This document shows, piece by piece, positions 50,560 to 58,708 of a DNA stretch of 64,000 nucleotides (within the stretch, counting starts at the first letter, position 1; every line of letters begins with the position of its first letter). This stretch comes from Sphingomonas gellani (GTDB lineage: Bacteria > Pseudomonadota > Alphaproteobacteria > Sphingomonadales > Sphingomonadaceae): the NCBI RefSeq assembly GCF_900110035.1, contig NZ_FOCF01000002.1, forward strand, positions 310,001 to 374,000, in the 5' to 3' direction. The notes below the pieces were generated by a model. The model did no database searches, had not been told where the DNA came from, and worked only from the letters and a program-made list of their open reading frames with translations. Position numbers and translations under genes: made by a program.

Positions 50560-51911
50560 TCGCCATGGTACCGCTCCAGCAGCACCTCGGCCGGCACCGT
50601 GCCCCGCCGCACGATCTCGCGCAGGGGATCGAGGAAGCCAGTCTCGTCATCGCCGGCCTGTCCGTGCCGTGCGCGGGCGGCGAGCCCGGCATGCGCGATG
50701 TCCAGCACCTCGCCCGCGATGTCGCGCAATTGGCGGCCGCCGGGGATCGGCGCGTTCAGCGCCTGCGCCGGCACTGCATCGCGCAGCGCCTGCCGCTCTT
50801 CCAGCGTCCAATGCTTCACCACGTCCCACGCCGCATCAAGCGCGCCATTGTCGTAGAGCAGCCCGACCCATAGCGCCGGCAGCGCACAGATCCGGTTCCA
50901 CGGCCCGCCATCGGCGCCGCGCATCTCCAGGAACGTCTTCAGCCGCACTTCCGGGAAAGCGGTCGACAGATGGTCGCTCCAGTCGTCCAGCGTCGGCTTC
51001 TCACCCGGCAGCACCGACAATTCGCCGCGCAGGAAGTCGCGGAACGACAGCCCGGCCGCGTCGATATAGCGCCCCTCGCGGTAGACGAAGTACATCGGCA
51101 CATCGAGCGCGTAGTCGGCGTAGCGCTCGTACCCGAACCCGTCCTCGAACACGAAGGGGAGCATGCCGGTACGCGCCGGGTCGGTGTCGGACCAGATATG
51201 GCTGCGGAACGACAACATGCCGTTTGGCTTGCCTTCGGTGAAGGGCGAGTTGGCGAACAGCGCGGTGGCCAGCGGCTGCAACGCCAGCCCGACGCGGAAC
51301 TTCTTCGCCATGTCCGCCTCGGACGCATAGTCCAGGTTCACCTGGATGGTGCAGGTGCGCAGCATCATGTCCAGGCCCAGGCTGCCGACGCGGGGCATGT
51401 GGCGGCGCATGATGTCGTAACGGCCCTTGGGCATCACCGGCAGTTCGGCGCGCGTCTTGTCCGGCCACATGCCCAGGCCGAGAAAGCCGAGGCCAAGCTT
51501 GTCCCCGACCGTCTTCACCTGTTCCAGGTGTCGGCCGGTTTCCGCGCACGTCTGGTGCAGCGATTCGAGCGGCGCGCCCGACAGCTCGAACTGGCCGGCC
51601 GGCTCCAGGCTGATGCTCCCGTCCGCCCCCGACATGGCGATGACGTTGCGGCCATGCGGGCCGTCCTCCTCGACCGGGCGCCAGCCGAACTGGGTCAGCT
51701 CGCCCAGCAGGTCGCGGATGCCGCCCGGCTCCGCATAGGAGGGGGCGCCATGATCGCTGCGGCGATACACGAACTTCTCATGCTCGGTGCCGATGCGCCA
51801 ACGCTCCGCCGGCTTCTCGCCCCGCGCGAAGCTGGCGATAAGCTGGTCCTTCGATTCGATGATCGGCGAAGGGCTTTTGACACCCTGCGGCGCGTCGGTC
51901 TTGGTGGTCAT
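50514..51911 (-). CDS. gshA: Glutamate-cysteine ligase
   Basis: A 465-residue enzyme that makes gamma-glutamylcysteine, the first step of glutathione synthesis. RIGTEHEKFVY, SLEPAGQFELSG, MMLRTCTIQVNLDY and RTGMLPFVFEDGFGYERYADYALDVPMYF belong to the alphaproteobacterial/plant type of GCL. The plant-type redox Cys pair is not obvious. It is third in a minus-strand run after rsmE and an NTF2-like gene, an arrangement common in alphaproteobacteria. Confidence 0.96.
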   Translation of the reverse strand: MTTKTDAPQGVKSPSPIIESKDQLIASFARGEKPAERWRIGTEHEKFVYRRSDHGAPSYAEPGGIRDLLGELTQFGWRPVEEDGPHGRNVIAMSGADGSISLEPAGQFELSGAPLESLHQTCAETGRHLEQVKTVGDKLGLGFLGLGMWPDKTRAELPVMPKGRYDIMRRHMPRVGSLGLDMMLRTCTIQVNLDYASEADMAKKFRVGLALQPLATALFANSPFTEGKPNGMLSFRSHIWSDTDPARTGMLPFVFEDGFGYERYADYALDVPMYFVYREGRYIDAAGLSFRDFLRGELSVLPGEKPTLDDWSDHLSTAFPEVRLKTFLEMRGADGGPWNRICALPALWVGLLYDNGALDAAWDVVKHWTLEERQALRDAVPAQALNAPIPGGRQLRDIAGEVLDIAHAGLAARARHGQAGDDETGFLDPLREIVRRGTVPAEVLLERYHGEWNGDVSRIYAEASF

Positions 51912-51971
51912 GCGCCGCGCCTTACGCGTGGATGAACGGGGCCGCTAGTGCCGCCGGGCAGCCGTCCGGCA

Positions 51972-52412
51972 TCAGGACGGGCGGGGTGTCCGAATGGGTG
52001 TGAACTGTGCCGATATCAGCACCCACTCCCGGCCCTGGCGATGGGCCACATAGGTCGCGCGCATCGCCGCCGGTCCGAACGCCAGACGCGCCGTCTCCAC
52101 CGCCGTATCGCCATACAGCCGCACGCTGCGCTCGGTCAGGATCAGGGGCGGCGAATCGCGCTTCTTGTCGGGTGCGTAGAAGCCGAGCATCCGGTCGCGC
52201 GCGTCGACATCGCCCAGTGGCGAAATCTCGACATAACCGGGCGCGGTCAGCCGCGCGAGAGCCGCCTGATCGAACCCCCGTTGCGCGGCCACGAACGCAT
52301 CGGTCAGCCGCGACACCGCAGCCTCGTCACCCGGCGCCGCCATCGCCGGCGCGGTCGCAACGAGAGCGAGGGGAGCGAGTACGCGCAGGATGGTCATGCT
52401 TCGGCCCTTCAT
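51972..52412 (-). CDS. Exported NTF2-like protein
   Basis: A 146-residue protein with a signal peptide (TILRVLAPLALVATAPAMA). An NTF2/DUF4440-type cone fold follows: EAAVSRLTDAFVAAQRGFD, YVEISPLGDVDARDRML, and VRLYGDTAVETARLAF. Two ATGs are possible (52412 and 52397); the first gives a more basic signal-peptide N-terminus, the second has the better ribosome-binding site (AAGGGC). The ligand is unknown. Confidence 0.8.
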   Translation of the reverse strand: MKGRSMTILRVLAPLALVATAPAMAAPGDEAAVSRLTDAFVAAQRGFDQAALARLTAPGYVEISPLGDVDARDRMLGFYAPDKKRDSPPLILTERSVRLYGDTAVETARLAFGPAAMRATYVAHRQGREWVLISAQFTPIRTPRPS

Positions 52413-52443
52413 GGTGTGTCGATGTGGTAATACACCAGGTCGG

Positions 52444-53187
52444 TCAGCGCCAGTCCCCCGCCGCCGCCATCCACAGCGACACCGCCGCCGCCGCCGCCGT
52501 GTCGGCCCGCAGGATGCGTGGTCCCAGGCCGATGCCGATCGCACCGGGGACGGCGCGGATCGCTTCGCGTTCCTCCGGATCGAACCCGCCCTCCGGCCCG
52601 ATCAGGATCGCCGCCGGCCCGGCATGCGCGCGCATAGCCTCCGCGGCGGGCACGCCGCCCGTCTCGTCGGCGAAGAACAACGCGCGGCCTGCCGGCCAGT
52701 CGCGCAACAGGGCGGGCAGCTTCACCGGCTCGGCCAGCTGGGGCAGGGCGGTGCGTCCGCACTGCTCCGCCGCCTCCACCATGTGCGCGCGCAGCCGGTC
52801 GGTGTTGAGCCGGTCCACGACCGTGCGGCGGGTCAGCACCGGTACCAGGCGCGCGATCCCCAGCTCACACGCCTTCTCCGCCAGCCAGTCGACGCGTCCC
52901 TTCTTCAACGGCGCGGCGCACAGCCACAGGTCGGGCACCTGTTCGCGCGGGCGCAGGCACTCGGTCACGTCCAGCGTCAGCGCACGCTTGCCGACCTCGG
53001 TCGCCACCGCCAGCCATTCGCCGCTGACATCGTCGAACAGCTTCACCGGATCGCCCACCGCGATGCGCATCACGCCGACCAGATAGTGCGCCGCCGGCCC
53101 GTCCAGGCGGAGCGGACCCGGTGACAGCGGATGATCGACGAACAGCCGCGGCGTCGATTGCGGCGGCCAGGCAGGGGTGGCGGGCAT
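52444..53187 (-). CDS. rsmE: 16S rRNA (uracil-1498-N3)-methyltransferase
   Basis: A 247-residue SPOUT enzyme. The PUA-like N-terminus (TPRLFVDHPL, AAHYLVGVMRIAVGD) is followed by the knot: KACELGIARLVPVLTRRTV, EAAEQCGRTALPQ, LIGPEGGFDPEE, LGPRILRADTA. The ATG at 53187 (MPATPAWPPQ) was preferred to a long upstream extension. First gene of the rsmE-NTF2-gshA run. Confidence 0.95.
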   Translation of the reverse strand: MPATPAWPPQSTPRLFVDHPLSPGPLRLDGPAAHYLVGVMRIAVGDPVKLFDDVSGEWLAVATEVGKRALTLDVTECLRPREQVPDLWLCAAPLKKGRVDWLAEKACELGIARLVPVLTRRTVVDRLNTDRLRAHMVEAAEQCGRTALPQLAEPVKLPALLRDWPAGRALFFADETGGVPAAEAMRAHAGPAAILIGPEGGFDPEEREAIRAVPGAIGIGLGPRILRADTAAAAAVSLWMAAAGDWR

Positions 53188-53278
53188 GGCGGGGACATAG
53201 CCGGTGCGGTCGATCAGCGCGAGGGGCGGGCGAGGCTGCGATCGACGCTGCACGACGGCCGCTGTGTCGCTCAGGTCC

Positions 53279-53677
53279 TCAAGGTCCGCCCGATCGCAGA
53301 TGAAGCTGCACGCGCCAGCCCTGACATGTGCGCGCCACGTCGATGACGTCGCTCTGCTGCGCATCGGTCACGACGTGCAGCGTGTTCCTTGTCCAGATCA
53401 ACGAGACGGCATGGGCCCCGTCCAGCGCAGCCGCCCGGCAGGACAGCCATCGGTCTTCGGGAAGCCAGCTTGGCTGGACCCGGACGACGCGGGAAAAGCC
53501 GTTCAGCGCGCCGCAATCCGTCATCTGGACCCGCGCCCGCCACCATCCGCCGGGCGCGGTGGAGCGGCCGAACGTCGCGGTTCGGCACATATCGTCCCCG
53601 ATCGATCCCAGCACGGCGAGCAGCATCAGCCCGAACAACAGGCCGCATCCGAAACCCGCCTGCCGTCGCTCGGCCAT
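53279..53677 (-). CDS. Exported or membrane-anchored protein, unknown
   Basis: A 132-residue protein with one N-terminal hydrophobic segment (CGLLFGLMLLAVLGSI) and several Cys. The body (GGWWRARVQMTDCGALNGF, RWLSCRAAALDGAHAVSLIW) looks like a small beta-rich domain. A GTG at 53698 would add seven residues (VAKRDLT). No family was recognised. Confidence 0.6.
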   Translation of the reverse strand: MAERRQAGFGCGLLFGLMLLAVLGSIGDDMCRTATFGRSTAPGGWWRARVQMTDCGALNGFSRVVRVQPSWLPEDRWLSCRAAALDGAHAVSLIWTRNTLHVVTDAQQSDVIDVARTCQGWRVQLHLRSGGP

Positions 53678-53730
53678 GGTCAGGTCCCGCTTCGCCACGT
53701 CGCCCCCGCCGATACGCTTCCGCTGCTTTC

Positions 53731-53898
53731 TCACCGCCGGCGCAACAGCCAGCGTAATCCGACATAGGCGATGATGAGGGCCAGCACGCCGCCCGCGATC
53801 GCCGCCGCCAGCCCCCCGGCGACGCGGAACATCGCCCAGAACAAGGCTTCGATGAAGCGGCCGATGGCCACGGACAAACCGATCATTGTGCCCGTCAT
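53731..53898 (-). CDS. Small membrane protein, unknown
   Basis: A 55-residue protein, almost entirely hydrophobic from residue 5 to 50 (IEALFWAMFRVAGGLAAAIAGGVLALIIAYVG split by one short turn), ending WLLRRR. An in-frame ATG at 53886 could be the start. It lies 33 bases before the next minus-strand gene and may share its transcript. Confidence 0.5.
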   Translation of the reverse strand: MTGTMIGLSVAIGRFIEALFWAMFRVAGGLAAAIAGGVLALIIAYVGLRWLLRRR

Positions 53899-53955
53899 GC
53901 CCGAACGGCGCGATAAGGGCGAGCCACGGCTTGCATCGGCGTTCGACACGGGGCC

Positions 53956-54867
53956 ATGGACGCCGGCATGACCACCGACATCGTGCCCGACAGCGAACAC
54001 AAGGGGCTGGTGGGCCGCCTGCCGCCCATTCCGCGCGGGCTGGCCCTTCTTGCCCGGTTCGATCGCCCGATCGGATGGTGGCTGTTGTTCTGGCCGGGCG
54101 CATGGGCGATCGCGCTGGCCGGCGGGCTGCCCGCGCGCTGGCCGCTGCTGCTCTGGTTCCTGCTCGGCAGCATCGCGATGCGTGGGGCGGGCTGCGTCTA
54201 CAACGACATCGTCGACCGCGATCTGGACGCACAGGTCGCCCGCACGCGCGCGCGGCCGATCCCGTCCGGGCTGGTGTCGCTGAAACTGGCATGGGCCTGG
54301 TTGGGCGCGCTCAGCCTGGTCGGGCTGGTGGTGCTGGTGCAGCTGTCGCTGCCCGCCGCGCTGGTCGCGTTGGCCAGCCTGGCGCTGGTGGCGGCTTACC
54401 CGTTCATGAAACGCATCACCTGGTGGCCGCAGGCGTGGCTGGGGCTGGTGTTCACCTGGGCGGCGCTGGTCGGGTGGGTGGAGGTGCGCGGGCGGGCGGA
54501 CTGGTCGCTGGCGTTGCTCTATGGCGGCGCCATCGCCTGGGTCATCGGCTATGACACCATTTACGCGATGCAGGACCGGGAGGACGACGCACTGGTCGGT
54601 GTGCGTTCCTCCGCCCGGCGGCTGGGCACGCACATCCGCATGGGTGTAGGCGGATTCTACGCGGTCGCCATCGCATGCTGGGCGGGGGCGGTGTGGCTGG
54701 TCCACCCCGATCCGCTGGCTCTGGCCGCGTTGTTGCCGATCGCCGCGCATCTGGGGTGGCAGGTGGCGACCCTGCGGGACGACCGGGCGCTGGCGCTGTT
54801 CCGATCCAACCGCTTTGCCGGGCTGCTGATGTTCCTGGCCTGCGTCGTGGTCGGCACGCGGCTGTAG
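53956..54867 (+). CDS. ubiA: 4-hydroxybenzoate polyprenyltransferase
   Basis: A 303-residue membrane enzyme of ubiquinone synthesis that attaches the polyprenyl chain to 4-hydroxybenzoate. The two Asp-rich Mg/diphosphate-binding sites are YNDIVDRDLDAQ and YDTIYAMQDREDD, separated by membrane helices. RFDRPIGWWLLFWP is a family hallmark. It is divergent from the rsmE-gshA cluster, as is common in alphaproteobacteria. An in-frame ATG at 53968 is an alternative start. Confidence 0.96.
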   Translation: MDAGMTTDIVPDSEHKGLVGRLPPIPRGLALLARFDRPIGWWLLFWPGAWAIALAGGLPARWPLLLWFLLGSIAMRGAGCVYNDIVDRDLDAQVARTRARPIPSGLVSLKLAWAWLGALSLVGLVVLVQLSLPAALVALASLALVAAYPFMKRITWWPQAWLGLVFTWAALVGWVEVRGRADWSLALLYGGAIAWVIGYDTIYAMQDREDDALVGVRSSARRLGTHIRMGVGGFYAVAIACWAGAVWLVHPDPLALAALLPIAAHLGWQVATLRDDRALALFRSNRFAGLLMFLACVVVGTRL

Positions 54868-54946
54868 TCCGGGATCACGGCGTGGACGAGGCCGCAGCGA
54901 CGTTTCGCACCTAGCAACCGGCGGGCGGCGTCTCTAAGTCGCTGTC

Positions 54947-56296
54947 ATGCTTGACCACAATGCCGCGCGCGACCGCGCCCAGGACCTCGTATCCCGTGCC
55001 GCGCGCGCCGGCGCCGATGCCGCCGACGCCGTGTTCGCTGCCGACGCCGCCCTCGATGTGTCGGTGCGCCTCGGCAAGCTGGAGGATGTGGGCCGCTCCG
55101 AGAGCGAGGAACTGGGCCTGCGCGTGTTCGTCGGCAGCCGCTCGGCCAGCGTGTCGACGTCCGACCTGTCGCCCGCCGCCATGGACGCGCTGGTGGAGCG
55201 TGCGGTCGCGATGGCGCGGGAGGCGCCGGAGGATGCCTGGGCGGGCCTCGCGCCCGCGGAGCGCCTGCTGCGCGGTTCGCCGCCGCTGCTCGACCTGGAC
55301 GATGGCGGGGAGGTCGGGCCGTCGACCCTGCGCGATGCCGCTATGGCGGCGGAGGATGCGGCGCGCGCGGTGCCTGGCGTGACCAATTCCGAGGGCGGCG
55401 GCGCCAGCGCCTCGCGCAGCGTCTGGGCGCTTGCCACCAGCCACGGCTTCGCGGGCAGCTATGCCGCGACCGGCTATGGCATCTCGGCCAGTGTGCTGGC
55501 GACCGGGCAGGGCGGCGCGATGGAGCGCGACTATGCGCATCATGGCGCGCGCCTCCGGCGATTGCTGGAGGACCCGGCATCGGTGGGTCGACGTGCCGGT
55601 GAGCGCGCCGTCGCACGGCGCGATCCGGGGCGGATGACCAGTGGTGCCATGCCCGTGGTGTTCGACCCGCGTGTCGGGGCGTCCTTGGTCGGCCACCTGA
55701 CCGGCGCGATCTCGGGCGCGGCGATCAGCCGGCGAACCAGCTTCCTTCTCGACGCGCTCGGGACGGAGGTCTTCGCGCCCGGCATCACCATCCGCGACGA
55801 TCCCCACCGCCCGCATGGGCTTCGGTCGCGTCCGTTCGATGGTGAAGGCCTGCCGGTATCGCCGCTCGCCATCGTGGAGCGGGGCATGCTGGAAAGCTGG
55901 CTGCTCGACTCCGCCGCAGCGCGGCAGCTCGGCCTGGAGCCGACCGGTCATGCCGCGCGCGGCATCGGGGGAGCGCCCGGCGTGTCCACCAGCAACCTGT
56001 TCATGGAGGCAGGCGATGTGCCCGTCGCAACCCTGCTCGCCGACGTGGGTGAGGGCGTGTACGTAACGGAACTGATCGGGCAGGGCGTCAACGGCGTGAC
56101 CGGCGATTACAGCCGGGGCGCGGCGGGCTTTCGCATCAGCGGTGGCGTGATCGCGGGTCCGGTGGCGGAGTTCACTATCGCGGGCAACCTCAAGGACATG
56201 TACCGCGCCCTGAAGCCGGCGAACGACCTGGAGTTCCGCTACGCGATCAACGTGCCGACGCTGCGGGTTGACGGCATGACGGTGGCGGGTGGCTGA
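54947..56296 (+). CDS. pmbA: TldD/PmbA-family protein (PmbA)
   Basis: A 449-residue protein. With TldD, PmbA forms a metalloprotease known in E. coli for antibiotic-peptide maturation and antitoxin turnover. KLEDVGRSESEELGLRVF, GFAGSYAATGYGISAS, PVVFDPRVGASLVGH and VTGDYSRGAAGFRI are typical. It lacks the HExxxH zinc motif, as expected for PmbA rather than TldD. No tldD is in the window. The downstream phosphatase gene overlaps it by 8 bases. Confidence 0.94.
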   Translation: MLDHNAARDRAQDLVSRAARAGADAADAVFAADAALDVSVRLGKLEDVGRSESEELGLRVFVGSRSASVSTSDLSPAAMDALVERAVAMAREAPEDAWAGLAPAERLLRGSPPLLDLDDGGEVGPSTLRDAAMAAEDAARAVPGVTNSEGGGASASRSVWALATSHGFAGSYAATGYGISASVLATGQGGAMERDYAHHGARLRRLLEDPASVGRRAGERAVARRDPGRMTSGAMPVVFDPRVGASLVGHLTGAISGAAISRRTSFLLDALGTEVFAPGITIRDDPHRPHGLRSRPFDGEGLPVSPLAIVERGMLESWLLDSAAARQLGLEPTGHAARGIGGAPGVSTSNLFMEAGDVPVATLLADVGEGVYVTELIGQGVNGVTGDYSRGAAGFRISGGVIAGPVAEFTIAGNLKDMYRALKPANDLEFRYAINVPTLRVDGMTVAGG

Positions 56297-57068
56297 CCCG
56301 GTCGACCCGGATCTGGTGACGGCGACGCGATCCGTTGTTGCGGAAGCGGGCGCGCTCGCCCTGTCGCGCTGGCGCACCGACTTTCGCCGATGGGAAAAGG
56401 CGCCGGGCAATCCGGTGTGCGAGGTCGATCTGGATATCGACCGGTTCCTGCGCGAGCGCTTGAGCGCGGTTCTGCCGGATGCCGGATGGTTGTCGGAGGA
56501 GACTGCCGACGATCCGGTACGGCTCCGGCACCGGCGGATCTGGGTGGTCGATCCGATCGACGGGACGCGCGACTATGTCCGCGGGCGTCCTGGCTGGGCA
56601 GTGTCCGTCGCGCTTGTGGACTCCGGGCGACCGGTGCTGGGCCTGCTCCATGCCCCGGCACGAGAGGAGTCGTGGCAGGCGGTGGAGGGCGCGGGCACGA
56701 CCCGCAACGGGGTGCCCGTGCATGCCGGCACCTGCGCGTCCCTGGCGGGCGCGAGGGTGCCGAGCGACGGACTGCCGCGCGCGGACCGCGACATGGTGTC
56801 CGTCGCGAAGCCGAACTCGATCGCGCTGCGCATCGCGATGGTCGCCGCCGACGAGGCCGATCTGGTCGCGACCCAGCGCTGGGGCAACGAATGGGACGTC
56901 GCGGCCGCGGCGCTGATCGCGACGGAAGCGGGGGCGACGGTCACCGATGCGCTGGGACAGCAGCTCGCCTTCAACCAGCCCGTGCCGCGCGCGTTCGGCG
57001 TGCTGGTGTCCGCACCCGCGCTCCACGCAGCGGCGCTGGCCCGCCTGGCCGCCCGCGTCAGGGAGTAG
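56289..57068 (+). CDS. Inositol monophosphatase-family phosphatase (CysQ-like)
   Basis: A 259-residue Mg-dependent phosphatase. Metal ligands lie in WLSEET (Glu), WVVDPIDGTRDY (Asp-x-Ile-Asp-Gly-Thr) and GNEWDVAAA (Trp-Asp). It may act on inositol phosphate or on 3'-phosphoadenosine 5'-phosphate. GTG start overlapping the pmbA stop by 8 bases. This pmbA-phosphatase pairing points to co-translation. Confidence 0.92.
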   Translation: MADPVDPDLVTATRSVVAEAGALALSRWRTDFRRWEKAPGNPVCEVDLDIDRFLRERLSAVLPDAGWLSEETADDPVRLRHRRIWVVDPIDGTRDYVRGRPGWAVSVALVDSGRPVLGLLHAPAREESWQAVEGAGTTRNGVPVHAGTCASLAGARVPSDGLPRADRDMVSVAKPNSIALRIAMVAADEADLVATQRWGNEWDVAAAALIATEAGATVTDALGQQLAFNQPVPRAFGVLVSAPALHAAALARLAARVRE

Positions 57069-57234
57069 GGTAAGTGACCCGGGTGCGAGACTAGGGCGGG
57101 CGGTCCGGAGCGAGCGTGGGGAAGCGCGGCTAGCTCAGGCCCGCTGGGCACATTCGAGGCCCTGTTGTTGAGGTCTGGGGCAGGTCCGCAGGCGCTCGAC
57201 GCTTCCCCTTACCCGCAACCCGACACGGGGCTGG

Positions 57235-57411
57235 TCAACTAAGCTGCCCGCATAAAACTAGCTTGCCGTCAGGGCCCGCATATCCGCAGTTCGGGAGCAC
57301 TCCGTACCTGACGCAAGGTGCCGACCCGCAGTGATAGGCGCCATATTGCGACACTTCAGCTGCGATGCTGTGATCGGCAGCGCACGTCAGCACGATGACC
57401 GCAGAAGGCAC
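57235..57411 (-). CDS. Possible 58-residue Cys-rich peptide
   Basis: From a GTG at 57411 the frame reads MPSAVIVLTCAADHS... and ends LVLCGQLS. Five Cys (residues 10, 28, 33, 42, 54) and several Gly and Tyr give a secreted-peptide look, with a weak hydrophobic start. A longer frame begins with an ATG at 57504. There is no clear ribosome-binding site. It may be decayed coding sequence. Confidence 0.3.
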   Translation of the reverse strand: MPSAVIVLTCAADHSIAAEVSQYGAYHCGSAPCVRYGVLPNCGYAGPDGKLVLCGQLS

Positions 57412-57573
57412 GCAACGCCTGCTGCTCAACTGCTCCGGCAATCTGATCGGACACGACGGCCCGTCTGCCCGTCCACGGCTCGGACCTGCCGCCTCCATCG
57501 CCATGGCCGGTAAGCTCGCTCCACCGTTCTGCCCCTGACGAAGCGAGGGACCGGCTACACCGCATACGCAAAG

Positions 57574-57600
57574 AAAAAGGGGAGCCGAAGCCCCCCTTTT
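57574..57600 (-). terminator. Intrinsic terminator after paralogue B
   Basis: On the minus strand, an 11-base-pair stem with a TTCG tetraloop and A/T closing pairs ends in TTTTTC. Confidence 0.82.
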
Positions 57601-57626
57601 CCGTAAACTTCCAAGCTTGGAAAAGC

Positions 57627-57869
57627 TCAGTTGCTGTCGGGGCTGTCATCTTCGTCAGCGACGACGACGATGCCGGCCGCAACGGCCGCAACTGCCAGGA
57701 TCGCGACGATGATGCCGCCGCCAGCCAGCTTGTCCTTGCCGTGAGCCGAGGTCGAGCGAACCGACTTCGAAACCGACAGGCTCGCCGCCGGGTTCACGGG
57801 AGCGGCCAGGGCCGGGCTCACCGCGAGAGCGGCAGCCGCTGCGGCCGCCATGTACTTGCCAAGACGCAT
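57627..57869 (-). CDS. Small signal-peptide/transmembrane protein with acidic tail (paralogue B)
   Basis: An 80-residue protein with the same layout as the gene at 32979: signal peptide (MRLGKYMAAAAAAALAVSPALA), exported stretch (APVNPAASLSVSKSVRST), KDKLAGGGIIVA junction, membrane helix and acidic tail (DEDDSPDSN). Identity is high across the whole length and the KDKLAGGGIIVA segment is identical. It has its own terminator. The function is unknown; the pair suggests a conserved, probably abundant envelope component. Confidence 0.75.
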   Translation of the reverse strand: MRLGKYMAAAAAAALAVSPALAAPVNPAASLSVSKSVRSTSAHGKDKLAGGGIIVAILAVAAVAAGIVVVADEDDSPDSN

Positions 57870-57984
57870 TTGGATAAACTCCCTTTCGTGCCGCGCGCCT
57901 ATTGCATCGGCAAAGGTTAGTGACAAGTGAATTTGGCCGTGTCCGGTCACCTGTGGGCATATGTTGCAGGCGTGCAACACAAAA

Positions 57985-58701
57985 TCAGCCCTCCGCCTCG
58001 TCCTGGTACTTCATCTGGAGGTAGCGGCCACGGGTCTGCAGCGTGTCCAGGTCCGGTTGCGCCAGCCTCTGCGTCATGTCGGCGATCTCCCGCTCGATCA
58101 GGGACAATCCCGCCACCAGTTCCGAATCGGGCGTCCGGCCGTTGCGGTCCACCGTGCGCAGCGCCGCCGGGACGCGCCCGTAATCGGCGACGAACGCGGG
58201 CAGCTGTTCCCCGATGAGGCGGCGGATCTCCAGCGCCTCTTCCCCGTCACTGTCCACCCGTCCCAGCTGGGGGGCCAGCGCGTCCAATCGGGCGCCGATG
58301 CTGTCCGCGACCGACCGCGCCGCGATCGGCAGGGTGGAGCGTTGCGATTCCAGCCAGCGACCGGTCTGCGCCGGCAACACCTTCAGGTCGGCTTCCCGCA
58401 GCTTTTCGGTCGAGACCGGGCGTGGTCCCGGCGCGGCGGCGATTGCCACCGTTGCCACGACAAGAAGCACCAGCACCAATAGTGCGCCGAAGATGCCGAT
58501 CGGCATCACAAGACCCCATGCCACGGCGCCCAGCAGGATCGCGGCCGCCGCGATCACGATCGCCTTCAGCCGCTTCGCCGCCGTGCCCGATTTCCGCGAC
58601 CGGCCCCGAGCGATCGGCGTGCCGCCGCCGTCGCGGCTGTCCGCGATCCGCGCCATCGCCTGTCGCGCGCGTTCGATCTGTTGGTCGACCTCGCTTGCCA
58701 T
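57985..58701 (-). CDS. XpaC-like membrane partner of TelA
   Basis: A 238-residue protein. A charged N-terminal helix (VDQQIERARQAMARIADS), two closely spaced membrane helices (about residues 55-95) and a C-terminal helical domain (READLKVLPAQTG, SLIEREIADMTQRLAQPD) match the 5-bromo-4-chloroindolyl-phosphate hydrolysis (XpaC) type usually encoded beside telA. It begins 7 bases after the telA stop. Its own function is unknown. Confidence 0.75.
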   Translation of the reverse strand: MASEVDQQIERARQAMARIADSRDGGGTPIARGRSRKSGTAAKRLKAIVIAAAAILLGAVAWGLVMPIGIFGALLVLVLLVVATVAIAAAPGPRPVSTEKLREADLKVLPAQTGRWLESQRSTLPIAARSVADSIGARLDALAPQLGRVDSDGEEALEIRRLIGEQLPAFVADYGRVPAALRTVDRNGRTPDSELVAGLSLIEREIADMTQRLAQPDLDTLQTRGRYLQMKYQDEAEG

Positions 58702-58708
58702 GGCGCGC

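Larger units (their letters stand above)
57069..57626. other. 558-base intergenic region
   Basis: It holds one low-confidence Cys-rich ORF (57235-57411, minus) and the terminator of paralogue B. The rest, 57069-57234 and 57412-57573, shows nothing recognisable. Confidence 0.5.
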
